From Hydractinia symbiolongicarpus (Eukaryota > Cnidaria > Hydrozoa > Anthoathecata > Hydractiniidae): a stretch of DNA of 60,000 nucleotides. The position numbers and the translations under genes were made by a program. Location of the stretch: assembly GCF_029227915.1 (NCBI RefSeq), contig NC_079886.1, forward strand, positions 8,186,001 to 8,246,000. Reading direction: 5' to 3'. The notes under the pieces were generated by a model. The model had not been told where the DNA came from, searched no databases, and was given only the letters and a program-made list of their open reading frames with translations. How positions within the stretch are numbered: position 1 is the stretch's first letter; each line of letters starts with the position of its first letter. Shown here in pieces: positions 14,150 through 24,713 of the stretch.

Positions 14150-16096
14150 ATGAAAGACTTAAAAATCACCAACCTACAACAAACTTGTCACGAAAAGCGT
14201 ACTTTAGCCCACCAGACTCAGTTGAATGCCGACTGGAATGAATTTCGAAATGCTCGAAACGCTCTAAAAAGACAGATAAAATACACCAAAAAGACTTTCT
14301 ACCGCAGACTTCTTTCATCGAAAAAGCCTAAAGAGGTTTGGAAACTAATCCACCGATTTCTCCATCCAAATAAAAACGTTATAAACATCCAACCCTCCGA
14401 ACTAAACGCACATTACATATCTACGGCACCCAGAATCCTTGGATCGCAACCGACATCTAAAGAAGAAATTCAACTCCTTCTTCAAGACCTCGTTACTGAA
14501 GCTGACCAAGAATTCCAATTTCGTCCTGTCACATACGATCAAGTGCTCAGAGAAATTAAAAATCTTCGAAGCGACTGTTCCGCTGGCTACGACAACCTCC
14601 CTGTAGCACTCATCAAACCCATTGCTGACCACATCGCATCCCCACTTACTCACATCATCAACTCAGGGATAGCTGAAAACACCTTTCATCAGCTGTGGAA
14701 AATCGGCAAAGTAACACCAATTCCAAAAACAGAACAGTCCATTACTCCAGACCAATTCAGACCTGTCACTGTTTTACCGATCTTATCAAAGCTTTTCGAA
14801 CGTTTAATGGCAAGACAGATCGTTGATTATATCGAACAGAACCATACATACCACCAAACGATGTCCGGTTTACGCAAGCGTCACTCGACCGAAACACTCT
14901 TAATGAAGATTCGAGACGACATCGTTGGCGCGATGAACAAAGGCGAGGTCACGCTAGCAGCATTTCTGGACTATTCAAAAGCATTTGACACTGTAGATTA
15001 CAAAACCCTGTTGATTAAATTACGAAGGATAGGCTTTTCCAACAATGCTGCTATGCTGATGTTATCGTACCTCAGTGACCGCCGCCAATTCGTTCAGATA
15101 GACGACAAACAATCTGACTACGGAACAGTGTTATTTGGGGTACCTCAAGGTTCAATTCTTGGTCCTGTACTATTTAACCTTTATACGGTCGACCTACAAG
15201 ACAACGTCGATGGTGGGACCACAAACCAATATGCAGACGATACAAGTATCTATGAACATTGTAAGACTATAAACATACAACCTACAATCAACAACTTGAC
15301 TCAACGATTAGACCAGCTGAAGCAATGGTCGACCACAAATAATCTTGCGTTCAATAACAGAAAAACGAAAATCATGCTTTTGTCAACACCGACAATGGCA
15401 AAACTTCACGACCTCATGAACCCCAACCATTCAACATTCCATATCCACCACTCGGACCAACTGATCGAACGCGTTACCGTTTACAGACTTCTTGGCATCC
15501 AGTTCGATCAAAATCTAACCTGGGAAACCCATATCAATAAACTCTCTCAATCAGTTTATGTGAAACTATACGTTCTTCGCTATCTTCGTCGCACAGCAAC
15601 ATTTCGTTTACGGAAGCAGCTGGCAGAAGCCCTTCTAATTTCGAAAATTCACTATTGCTGTTCATTGTTTTGGAACCTGCCACTATTCCAGCTGAAAAAA
15701 CTTGATAAACTATTGTGCAGAATTGCGTCTTTTGTAACGCTGAGATATTCCACGCTCGAGGATGTAATACAATTTGGTTGGCTACCAATCCAGCAACAAA
15801 TACACTTTGAAATTTTAAAACTTGCCCACAAATCGATTCACCAGGATGAGTTTCCATCGTATTTGAAAGGTTTCAAGTTGAGAATTGCTGGACGTGGAAC
15901 TCGTAATGTTGACGAAGTTATTTCTAAGTATGAAATCAATGTGTCGGAGAAATTGTTTCTTGGTAAGGCAAGTCGTCTTCTAAATGATCTTCCCAAAGCT
16001 ATCAGGGAAGAACCTGATCACAAAAAATTTCGTACTTTTTTGAAAAAATATTTATTAGACCATGGTCTTGCGATTTTTATTATGCAACATACCTAG
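14150..16096 (+). CDS. LINE ORF2 fragment: reverse transcriptase (partial at 5' end)
   Basis: The 648-codon open frame has no internal stop and stays open to the 5' truncation point, so its first ATG is only the first Met inside a longer ancestral protein that would have begun with an AP-like endonuclease. What is seen: a basic helical linker (about residues 1-130); the RT core with FLDYSKAFDTVDY near residue 272 (first catalytic Asp), GVPQGSILGP near 330 and the catalytic YADD box near 361; then a C-terminal region with the RYLRR... and FGWLPIQQQ-type motifs common in Jockey/CR1-like ORF2 proteins. In the family, this enzyme copies element RNA at a nicked target in the nucleus. Lack of stops suggests a fairly recent insertion, but with no endonuclease domain it cannot be an autonomous ORF2. 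Minus-strand frames inside it are shadows. Confidence 0.92.
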   Translation: MKDLKITNLQQTCHEKRTLAHQTQLNADWNEFRNARNALKRQIKYTKKTFYRRLLSSKKPKEVWKLIHRFLHPNKNVINIQPSELNAHYISTAPRILGSQPTSKEEIQLLLQDLVTEADQEFQFRPVTYDQVLREIKNLRSDCSAGYDNLPVALIKPIADHIASPLTHIINSGIAENTFHQLWKIGKVTPIPKTEQSITPDQFRPVTVLPILSKLFERLMARQIVDYIEQNHTYHQTMSGLRKRHSTETLLMKIRDDIVGAMNKGEVTLAAFLDYSKAFDTVDYKTLLIKLRRIGFSNNAAMLMLSYLSDRRQFVQIDDKQSDYGTVLFGVPQGSILGPVLFNLYTVDLQDNVDGGTTNQYADDTSIYEHCKTINIQPTINNLTQRLDQLKQWSTTNNLAFNNRKTKIMLLSTPTMAKLHDLMNPNHSTFHIHHSDQLIERVTVYRLLGIQFDQNLTWETHINKLSQSVYVKLYVLRYLRRTATFRLRKQLAEALLISKIHYCCSLFWNLPLFQLKKLDKLLCRIASFVTLRYSTLEDVIQFGWLPIQQQIHFEILKLAHKSIHQDEFPSYLKGFKLRIAGRGTRNVDEVISKYEINVSEKLFLGKASRLLNDLPKAIREEPDHKKFRTFLKKYLLDHGLAIFIMQHT

Positions 16097-16613
16097 TTTT
16101 TTTTTGTTTTTTTTTTTTTTTTTTTTTTAAAAAACGACAATTTCTCAATATCCTAACTAACATCTACTGACCGATTGAGACCAATCCACGAAAGTAACAT
16201 CTACTGACCGGTTGAGACCAATCCACGAGCAATACTTTATGCTTTGATTTATTCCTTCTGCTCTACTTAGTCTCAAATATTTTTCATTTGCTCGATTGTT
16301 TTTATTTCTTAAGCCCGTCGATTAATAAATATATTTAATATATGTATATTTTTTTTATTATATATTTTGGTGTATAATTTTCATTTTCATATGTTCTGGT
16401 CTTAATTCTTCGTCAGAATCTATTATATCGATGTCTTTCAATCCTTCGCCACTTTGAACTCTGCTAATCTTGTCTACAGTTTTACAGTGTCTTTTTTTAT
16501 ATAATAACTTATTTCTTTATTTAAATATTATTATTATTTTAATAGGACGAATAGCCATTGTAAAATATGGAAGTGCCTGAAAGACAGTTAATAAAAAATA
16601 AAAAAAATAAAAA
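16097..16613 (+). other. LINE 3' untranslated region and tail
   Basis: A long T run (about 16099-16128) follows the stop codon. An approximately 37-base unit is then tandemly repeated almost twice (16158-16194 and 16195-16228, one mismatch; core ACATCTACTGACC). An AATAAA lies near 16324 and the region ends in the A-rich ATAAAAAATAAA tail. In related elements, 3' repeats and the tail are where the RT engages its template; that role here is inference. Confidence 0.7.
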
Positions 16614-17796
16614 AGTATTGAAGGCTTTAATTCGTGTGTCTGGAACTGTCGTGTTTAACGATTGAACTGGAACTCAGTCTAAACGCGCTTAAAAACTTTA
16701 TCAATATAATAACTTCTATTTTATTATTTGATTCACTGTGGTTTGAGTTGCTTATTCCATTTGAAAGGAGATAATAACATTCTTTTAAAAGGAAAAAAAG
16801 GAAATCAAAGAAATAATCAAGCAAACAAGGATATAATAGCTTTTATTGATAATACATATAAATTTGCATTGACTTTTGCATTAAATAATGTTCTCTGAAG
16901 GTCATATAATATTTACTGTTTTTTTCATATTTTATATTTGATAGGTTCGTTGTAATTATATTTAGATTATTGTGCAAGTGGCACTTTTCGACACAAAAAT
17001 ACAAAATGCATTTGCCTGCAAAAAATGCACACAGTGTGTGTATGAAATGTATTTCCTTTAGCTTGGCCTGTGTCACTGAACACGAGGCTATTACATTTTA
17101 AATTATGTCTGGATAATGGTACTTTTTCTTAATCGCCAAAAGTTAATCACAATAAATGACATGACAGATAAGAGATGTGAAAAGCTGCTTTAATAGGGTT
17201 TGGGAATGTAATATCTTATATATTCACGACCAATTTTAAAAAGCAAATAATATTCCTATTATGACTTCTTTCATAGACATATATGTTTTTGTGCCGGAAG
17301 CATGTAAATCGTTTAGCTTCGGGAGCGCTGAATAGGAAAACGGAAAGTTACGATGGAACTTGCGACCTTGTTAATAACAGTTGACTTTTCTAACCACATT
17401 GCTAATTAAATGTAGCAAATGCGAATATGCTCTAATAATACAAATGAGCTGGCATACCATGGTGGAATGAAACTCTCTTTTGTTTATCAAAGAACCACGG
17501 AAAAATGTTTATCAAATTTCATCAGTAATAATTGAATTCAAACTACTAAGACGGTGGACCTGTTCTAACGCTTACAAATACCACATTCACAAAATATGCG
17601 TTTGTAATTTGACAATGATAATATTGATAAAAGTTAAAATTATAGAAGAAATTTGTTAATATCCGCTGTTCCGTAAGCGTTTAAAATAGATACAGAAAAT
17701 TGCTGCGTAACGCTAACACAGGTTTGTATTTTCAGAAGATTAATTGCACAACGAACTAATTTAAAAAAATATTTATATTTTAATTTTTTAGTTTCC

Positions 17797-17805
17797 TATA
17801 TAAAG
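17797..17805 (+). promoter_or_regulatory. TATA-like box conserved in four array copies
   Basis: TATATAAAG followed by GGCA occurs here, at 28035-28043 (U2) and at 39612-39620 (U3). A one-base variant, TATGTAAAG, is at 54148-54156 (U4). About 20 bases downstream all copies keep an AAAxAAACAG segment. The spacing would suit an RNA polymerase II core promoter, but no coding frame follows in any copy, so the product, if any, would be non-coding. Confidence 0.35.
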
Positions 17806-17863
17806 GCACCAGTAAGGAAAATAAACAGCTACTTGAAATTTCTCTTTCTTTTTCAATTTCTCT

Positions 17864-17892
17864 ATGTATACATGTACCCCACATGTATACAT
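17864..17892. other. Perfect 12-base inverted repeat
   Basis: ATGTATACATGT and its exact complement are separated by ACCCC, about 60 bases after the TATA-like box. The repeat is also intact at 28102-28130 in U2. In U3 only part of one arm remains (near 39654-39668). Confidence 0.7.
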
Positions 17893-19057
17893 TTGTTTGA
17901 TATTTTTAGTCAGTTATGATAGAGTTTTGAGTAATATGAAATAAGGCAAATTTTAGAACTTGTTTTTGTCAATTGATATCTCCTTCCACTAAAGCAGCGT
18001 TTAGCGTTAAAATGTGCTTTTATTACTTTTCCCGTCTTTGAGTGAGCACTGTCTCTTTGTTGTTGTTCTTATATGTCGCAGTCATTATTTTTATTAATTC
18101 TGCTATGTCACTAAATTGAGTTACTAAAAAGCAGAAAAGTAAGGATGGATATATTTGTCTTATATATAAGATACGAATGTTAGTTGAACGACTCCAATAT
18201 CCTGGCGTTCGCAGGCGCTGCGAGAAAAATTTTAATTATCAGTTAATCTCTTCTTGTGCGCGTTAGCTTGTTACTAACAATTCCTTAAAAGTTAAGTCCA
18301 CTGGTCAAAAGTCTAATTATATTTACTTTTTGCGATCATGCTAAAAAAGTCTAAAACATAACTTCACACATACAGAAGATAATTATGTATACGAAAATCT
18401 TCGTCATGAGCATAGATTGAGCAAGCATGGGGGAGGGGAGCATAGGACATTTTAGGCTACACAATGGACGAGATGAAAATAGAAAAAGCAGTAGCCTTTA
18501 ATTATATTTGCGTGAGGGCATATTTAGAATTCAAAAAGAGTTTAGGCCGATATAGTAAATTGGACTGACATATTTATCTAGTTAATGGTGCGATATTTTT
18601 TTAAAGGAAAAACATTTCGTGTCAAATCTTAAAGTGGAATTTAAATTACCGACAAATTAGACAAAATAAAACACCTACGAAGCAATTTATTACGCCACGT
18701 CTGAAAATCTAATAGCTTTCTTATTAAAAACAGGATACTGTAAGGAATGCGAGATACCACACAATTTGAAATCAGTATTGAGAACCTAGATGAAAAAAAT
18801 ATTACCTTTACTAGTCTTTTGTGTTGAATATCCTTTGGTATAAAAATTTAGAGATGTTGTTTTTTGTAATGACAACAATAAGAACAACCAATTTCCTGTA
18901 ATTAGAAAGATATTTGAAATTACCTAACGTTAAGTCACTACTGAAGATTTTAACTTGTGCAAATTGTTATGTTGCTTCTCTGATTGTATTATTGTACGCT
19001 TTTGACATTTCTTTTGTTTATTTGTCTACGCATTTTTTATGTTTTCTGTTTAAGTTT

Positions 19058-19096
19058 TTAGTCAAATTGGTGACCATTGGTCACCAATTTGACTAA
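19058..19096. other. 39-base perfect palindrome
   Basis: The arm TTAGTCAAATTGGTGACCA is followed by one central T and the exact reverse complement. U2 has the same structure at 29288-29326 with one central mismatch. At the matching place in U3 (near 41025) and U4 (near 55613) only the left-arm sequence exists, followed by unrelated bases. The right arm therefore looks newly made by copying the left arm. Confidence 0.75.
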
Positions 19097-20246
19097 GAAA
19101 AATCGTTCTGACCTAAGGAATTCGTGTCCATTTTTGAAAAGACTCTTTTTGTGCTAAAAAATAAATAATCTTCTAAAGGTTGAGTTAAAATAAATTTACT
19201 CAGATTATTCGTGTTGGTGTCGGCGAGTAGCAAAATTTATCGTCTCTCTAAAGGCTGCGACATTTTGGTGCTTTGGTAAAATAATCTAACTTGTCCCTGC
19301 ATAAGATTGTTGCTAAATAGCTAGCTAGCTGTATTTACTGTGTTCTGTTAAAAAAGGATTTTGTTCAGTTTGGCATAATTCCTTTCATTTGTGTTATATT
19401 TAACAATCTGATTTCATTATTAAAAGACCACTGTGTTACATAAAAGTAGGATTTTTAGATGGTCTTTCCTATGATAAATGTATAAAGTTAGGTAGTTACA
19501 CTTGGGTGAAAGTCTAAATTTGTTGACAAAACGAAATGTATTCTGAGCATGTTGCAAGAACATTCTCGGTAACTTGTAACACTTTTGCAATGGGTAAATA
19601 CTGCTTACAATAAATTTTAAAACTTTTACGAAAAGTTATTCTGAAATGTGGAAAATTTTGGGTAACATTTTGTGCTGGGAATGCTACAATAGGATACACA
19701 TTGTGTTTCTATTTAAACTATTGCGGTTAAGTTCATAAACTAAGGAAGGTAATTTTCATCTATACTTAAATTGGCGTCAAACGCTGGGTTAGTCAGCTAC
19801 TCACTTTATTTAAAACATATTGTCTGTATTTGCACAAATATATATTCTGGCTAAGGATAAACTAAGTAGCAAATGCCAAGTATTAGTGTTGACTTTGTTA
19901 TGGCAGGCAAATTTCGATCGCTAGCGACTGGTATTGTTAACAAAAAGAAGGAAAATTTGTGGGCGAATGCATTGTTCTTGTAGCACGGAGTTAAAAAAAT
20001 TGTCTCATCTCAACCCAAACGTTATGCTTTTGTAAATTTTTTGTAATCAAAACACTTTAAAGGTATTTGAAAAAAATACATAGTTGTGGACCTACAATTA
20101 GAAAAGCCAGTTTTGGATGTTACACAGGTTAATAAAAATGTTGGAATGGAAACATATAAATTTTAAAAATTAGGACAATAATAGACTGCGCTATCTTTAA
20201 TCATATAAATTCTTGTCGTCAACCCAGTGACATCAACAAAATGATG

Positions 20247-20283
20247 CATTATGATTTACCTGAACTTGAGGTAAATTATAATG
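20247..20283. other. Stem-loop, 15-base arms, 7-base loop
   Basis: The arms CATTATGATTTACCT and AGGTAAATTATAATG pair at 14 of 15 positions around GAACTTG. It is present unchanged in U2 (30472-30508). It is not obvious in the diverged copies U3 and U4. Confidence 0.6.
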
Positions 20284-20870
20284 AATTACTTTGAACTTCT
20301 TCAAAAAAGTGCGATATTACCTGTGCTGGAAATAATACATCAGTTATTGACACAGTTATTGACACACCGATAAATAGAACATTTTATTACTGAAAGAGGC
20401 ACTGTAGATTAAAAAAAGATAGGCCTATTCTAAATAACAGACTAAAAGCATTCTAGGGAACATTTCTTATTTTATTAATTCTATTTTGTTTCGTCACTAA
20501 TTGGTTATTACTTTTTATCACTTTTACTGTATTTTTAAACGAACCTTGTTAGTAGATTTTTAGTTTCCTGAAAGTTGTATACGTTGTTGTACGAAATATA
20601 GCTTTTTAAAAAAGTTGTTTTCATCTCGTTGCTTTGAATATCGAGTACGGATGAATTTATTCGGACTAAGTTCTTTCTATATTGGTTAAAATTATCAGCT
20701 GATATGGTTTTATAACTTGCAAAAGTATTAACTAAGATTATTAAAATCCAACATCCTATCTGTATTAAAGAAATCCTAGCTCAGGATATCTGATTTAAGA
20801 TAGTATTATGGCAAATTTAACAATACTTCCTAAAAATACATTTTACCTGACTTTATTGAATATTGAAATA

Positions 20871-22882
20871 CTAGCTGAATACCCGTGGGGGAATCCACTG
20901 AATCTCTCATTAAACCGATGTAAGGGATACCAAACGAAAACATACAACACAGTAATATGAATTTTTAAAAGTCACAATTTGTATTATTCTAGTTTATAAC
21001 CACTAGAACAAAACGTCCAAAAAAATAAATATGTGCAGCAATAAAAAAAAAAAATAAAAGAGAAAAAAACCCTGGGATTGAAGTTGCTCACAATCTGCAT
21101 TATATTTGTACCCGCTGAAACAGAACAATGTCCAGCAACAAATAAAAATGCAAAAAGTTTAACAAAATCGAAGGTGGCTAACAAATCTGTTAAAACTATA
21201 TACTTGCTTTGCCATACCCGAAACATAAAAGGGAAAATGGTATACCAGACATTAGAAAAAATCGATAAGTCACACAAATAAGGTTATTGCAAAGTTTCCA
21301 CAACGTACAGATTCTAATGCATCATACCAAATTAGCTATTTAGTCTATTGCATATAGCAACCTTCCCAATGCGCAAACGTGCAGTGCATGATAACAATGC
21401 AGTGTTTTCGAATTGAAGAATCGAATATTATTTTACACGGTAACGTAACAAATGTAAACATTGATTTAACTTTGTTTACATTAAGGTTTATTATAACGAC
21501 ATCAACCACTTCGCAGCGTTAAAAACAGTAACAACGAAAAAATACTTTCTACATTTTATATAAACTCTTCTCTATTATATACACGCTGTATTTTATAAGA
21601 ATAGCGTTTTTTTTTCCCCGTTTCGGCCTTCATGTTCTTAGCTTTCCCTGGTGTACTTGCCCATTGTTTTGGAGAGAAAAAGGTTCAGTCATACAAATTT
21701 TTATATTAAAAGAAACAACCAAGCTTAGACATATTCTTAGGATATTCTGACCCATTGTTTAGAGTATATTCTTACAAAAAATGTTAAATATGTTCAGGCT
21801 AAAGACAAAACATATTTAACTTCATATTAAAGGGAAAGTTTAGCTGGAAGCGTGTAAACGACTTAAAAACGTCGCTTTACATTATAGATTCTTATAAAAA
21901 TTGTGTCAAAAGAAAACGCATTTACGCTCAAGACTCAACAAGGAACTAAAAATTTAAAGGAAAAGCTGAGCTCTGAAAGTCAAAACGGTTAAAAAAAAAC
22001 GTTACACACCTAAACTTATCTCTTTACCAGATAAACTAAACAACACACCTGCCTTTCTTTGGCTTTCTCAGTTAGCTAGCGTCTCTGGATAAAAGACCAA
22101 TCAGTTTTTTACTTCGATTATTAAACTTCGCTTCATCCCAAAGAAAACAAATTGAAAATGTATAGCTAGCTACAATTGTCTGATACATTTCCAATCAGTT
22201 CTCTTTTTGACGTTATATTATCGTACGTCTTTCTTCTTTATAACAAATATTTCTGGCAACAACATAAACTTTTTTTATTCTCGCTCGACATCAACAGTCG
22301 CTCTACAATGACAACAGTTTTGTTTACTTCTGTTTTGTTTACTTCTTAGATTCGAATTATCATTCGAATTTGATAGTTTTTTTAAAAGAAAGCAACTTCG
22401 GTCCCAGAACACAAAAAAGATAGAAGAAACAAATAAGCTTTAATCTAACCTCGTGATGAGTAAACCTTGTTTGAAATAACTTTTTTCAGGATTACTTTGA
22501 AAAAGAGACAACTTTCTTCGCTTCGGTTTTCATTTTTCAGTTAATAAACTTTGTTTCCGTGAGATACGGCGCGCACATGGTAAACCGGGGGTAAAATTTA
22601 ATTATTCTATCTTAAACGACCAGCGGGCTTTTACAACAAAAAAACAAATAAAACCATTTGAAATTAAAATAAAAATTAATTTTAATGAGTAAGGAAAAAG
22701 AGTTTTATTTTAAAAAAAAAATAAGAAAAGAGAATTAAATATTTATATAGTAACCCCCTGATTTGCGTTTTCTTTAACTTGGTAAATTTTAGCGTAACGC
22801 CACGTCGTAAAAAAGTGACCTGTGATTTGTGTGACGTGGCCTCACCGTGCGCACACACACACAAGGCGTATTAATATATAGA
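20871..22882 (-). mobile_element. Non-autonomous Helitron, ~2.0 kb
   Basis: Read on the minus strand it begins TCTATATATTAATACGCC and ends with a GTGG/CCAC hairpin (plus 20885-20898) ten bases before a terminal CTAG. Those are the Helitron signatures: 5' TC, subterminal 3' hairpin, CTRR. It sits between A and T with no target duplication. Removing it leaves AAATATTAGCGTGAG, matching the uninterrupted U1 sequence near 6044-6058 (AAATATCAGCGTGAG). It holds no Rep/helicase gene. Inside are overlapping opposite-strand open frames at 20984-21281 of unknown meaning, two GTTTTGTTTACTTCT repeats (22318-22346) and a CA run near the 5' end (22850-22862). The 5' and 3' termini resemble those of the Helitron in U4, so both probably used the same helper. 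Confidence 0.85.
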
Positions 22883-24713
22883 TTAGCGTGAGTTTCATAG
22901 TTATATTGAAAATAGTTTCATAAAAAAAGGTTTCTGACCATAATACAAAAATGTTTAAGTACATTAAAATTGCCCCCCCCCCCTTCACAAAAAATAAGAA
23001 AAATCTGTTATAAGCATAACTCAACAAAATTTAGGTATTGAGACTTTATGGAGTAATGGTGCAAGCACTTTTGCGTTCTGTTTTAGTTTCTAGTCTGGAC
23101 CAAAAAAATTCAGGGGTAAAGTTGGATAGTTCCTGGGGGGTCTACATGTAGTTTTTCATAAGAAATAAAAGACATCTCGTTTCAATTAAAAGTTTGTCAT
23201 AGGCAATAACAAAAATTGCTCCCATGGATGAAAATAAATAGAGAAAAAAGAAAAAAAGTATTTAACGTCACAAAAAGACTGGTTCATTGCTTAACGACTC
23301 AAAAAAAAGTTAAATAAATTCACAACAATTACAACTTGATCTGTTTGTTATCAAAGCGTTCAAAAAAACACGTATACAAATAAATCAAGCAAAATAAACG
23401 TAGCAGTCGCTTCGGTCGTTTGAGCATGTTTCACAGTATCTCAGGAGTTGCATTAATCTCGTGTGGACTTCCATTTCCTGAGATAAGTAGTGATCGTTAT
23501 TTGATTAAGCAGTTTGCCTATATATTGGAAATCAATTTAGTGTTAGCAACCAAAATAGTTAACTTTTGTTTTTTATATCTTTTTATATTTTTATCGTTTC
23601 TCTCGATGTGTGTATGTTTTTTTCAAAATATCAGATATAGGGTCGAATTCTAAACGATTTCTTAATCACTACTTTAAATTCACGTAGTGTTTAATGAAGA
23701 AGACATCGGGATTTAAGTTAGAAGGGGAACGTTTCGTAGCTTTAATCAAAAATCGAAGTTAAAATTAATTACGGTATGACTAAGAAGGGTTTCCATAAAA
23801 ACAAGAAAATTACGGTTTGATGACATATTCTTATGATCAAGAGCTTCCAATTGACACGGCGTACATTTAGTAACGGATTCTGAGTCGTTTAGGACTAACC
23901 TTGTCCCTAGAGCTTTTTTATATTGGGACAAAAAAGGACAATTTAATATAATTTAAGTCAGATGCTTCCCACTGAATTTTTTCTTATCGTCGACTTACAA
24001 ATGGCTAAGAGAGAGTTCCACATACTTTGTATAGTAGCAGGTAAACCAAACAACTGAATATTGCCTTAATTGAGTGTGCCTGTAGCAGATTTGATATGGT
24101 ACCTTTCTACGCCGGGATAAGTCTAGACGCCTGGATCAAGGAAAAGCAATTTTAACACGAAGAACAGAAATTACAGCAATAATCAACTATTAAATTTTCA
24201 AATTAGGTGGCGATTTGTTATGGCTGCTTCATATTGTAGGCTTTCCTATTAGCTAACTAACTAGCTAACTAATAGGATAACAAGTAAAAGTGGAACCAAA
24301 CAAAACTTGAAAAGCTTACAAGTCTTACAAGGTTAAGGGGCTACCTGCCAAAGATAAATCAGCAAGGCAAGTAAATAGCTATTTAAGTTAAGTTGTATTA
24401 AAAAAAGGGTCAGAATTAAGAGAAGAGCGTTATTTTCTTCTCAGGTCAGGTAACTATAGGCTAAAAAAGTTTCGGGAAAGTGAGGCCACGGGAAAAAACA
24501 ATGTACGCCTTAAAGGTAGCTTCGTGTACAAAATGCACAACTCATTTACCCTTCTATATCAAGCACACATTCTCACCGAATGTGTAAAAAAAAAACATCC
24601 GAAAATAGTTGAGTCACCTCGAAACAATTATGAACATTTTGAAAAAAAAAAAGTTTTGCTAGAAAAATTAGTCAGGGCTTATAAGTTCTAAGAAAACTTA
24701 TAGCCGATGTATG

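Larger units (their letters stand above)
14144..16613 (+). mobile_element. 5'-truncated non-LTR retrotransposon (LINE), ~2.47 kb
   Basis: The element contains the end of the endonuclease-RT linker, the reverse transcriptase and C-terminal region, then about 500 bases of 3' untranslated sequence. It ends in an A-rich tail interrupted by T (16590-16613). It is flanked by AGTA at 14140-14143 and again at 16614-16617. The sister copy in U2 (26829-26840) reads straight through the same site with one AGTA, so that is the empty site. The upstream coding part is missing, as expected for incomplete target-primed reverse transcription. Non-functional as an element unless helped. Family placement (Jockey/CR1-like group) is from the RT motifs and general layout only. 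Confidence 0.92.
5880..20719 (+). repeat. Array copy U1 (most complete, carries the LINE)
   Basis: About 14.8 kb, or about 12.4 kb without the LINE at 14144-16613. It contains all landmarks in order, so it is the best reference for the unit. No protein-coding frame outside the LINE is convincing: the open frames at 6487-6726, 7790-7993, 8653-8838, 10545-10754, 11418-11648 and 18914-19096 are not preserved as frames in the other copies. The right part, from 12068, is the partner of the near-identical segment in U2. Inverted repeats at 17864-17892, 19058-19096 and 20247-20283 are listed separately. Confidence 0.75.
12068..20724 (+). repeat. Young segmental duplication, member A (interrupted by LINE)
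   Basis: With the LINE removed (12068-14143 plus 16614-20724) this is about 6.2 kb and nearly identical to 24714-30959. By eye the first 600 bases differ at about eight sites, far fewer than any other copy pair. Member A lacks about 50 bases near 13337 that are present in member B (near 25988-26037) and partly recognisable in U3 (near 38815-38860), so A has a private deletion. A also has the private LINE insertion. Confidence 0.85.

Noticed and set aside
14402-15857. Minus-strand frames inside the LINE (14402-14653, 15534-15857)
   Set aside because: Shadows of the reverse transcriptase gene on the other strand.
20984-21281. Overlapping plus and minus open frames in the U2 Helitron as genes
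   Set aside because: Neither shows a known motif or a convincing start; the overlap on opposite strands suggests at most one is real. Kept as a note on the Helitron only.
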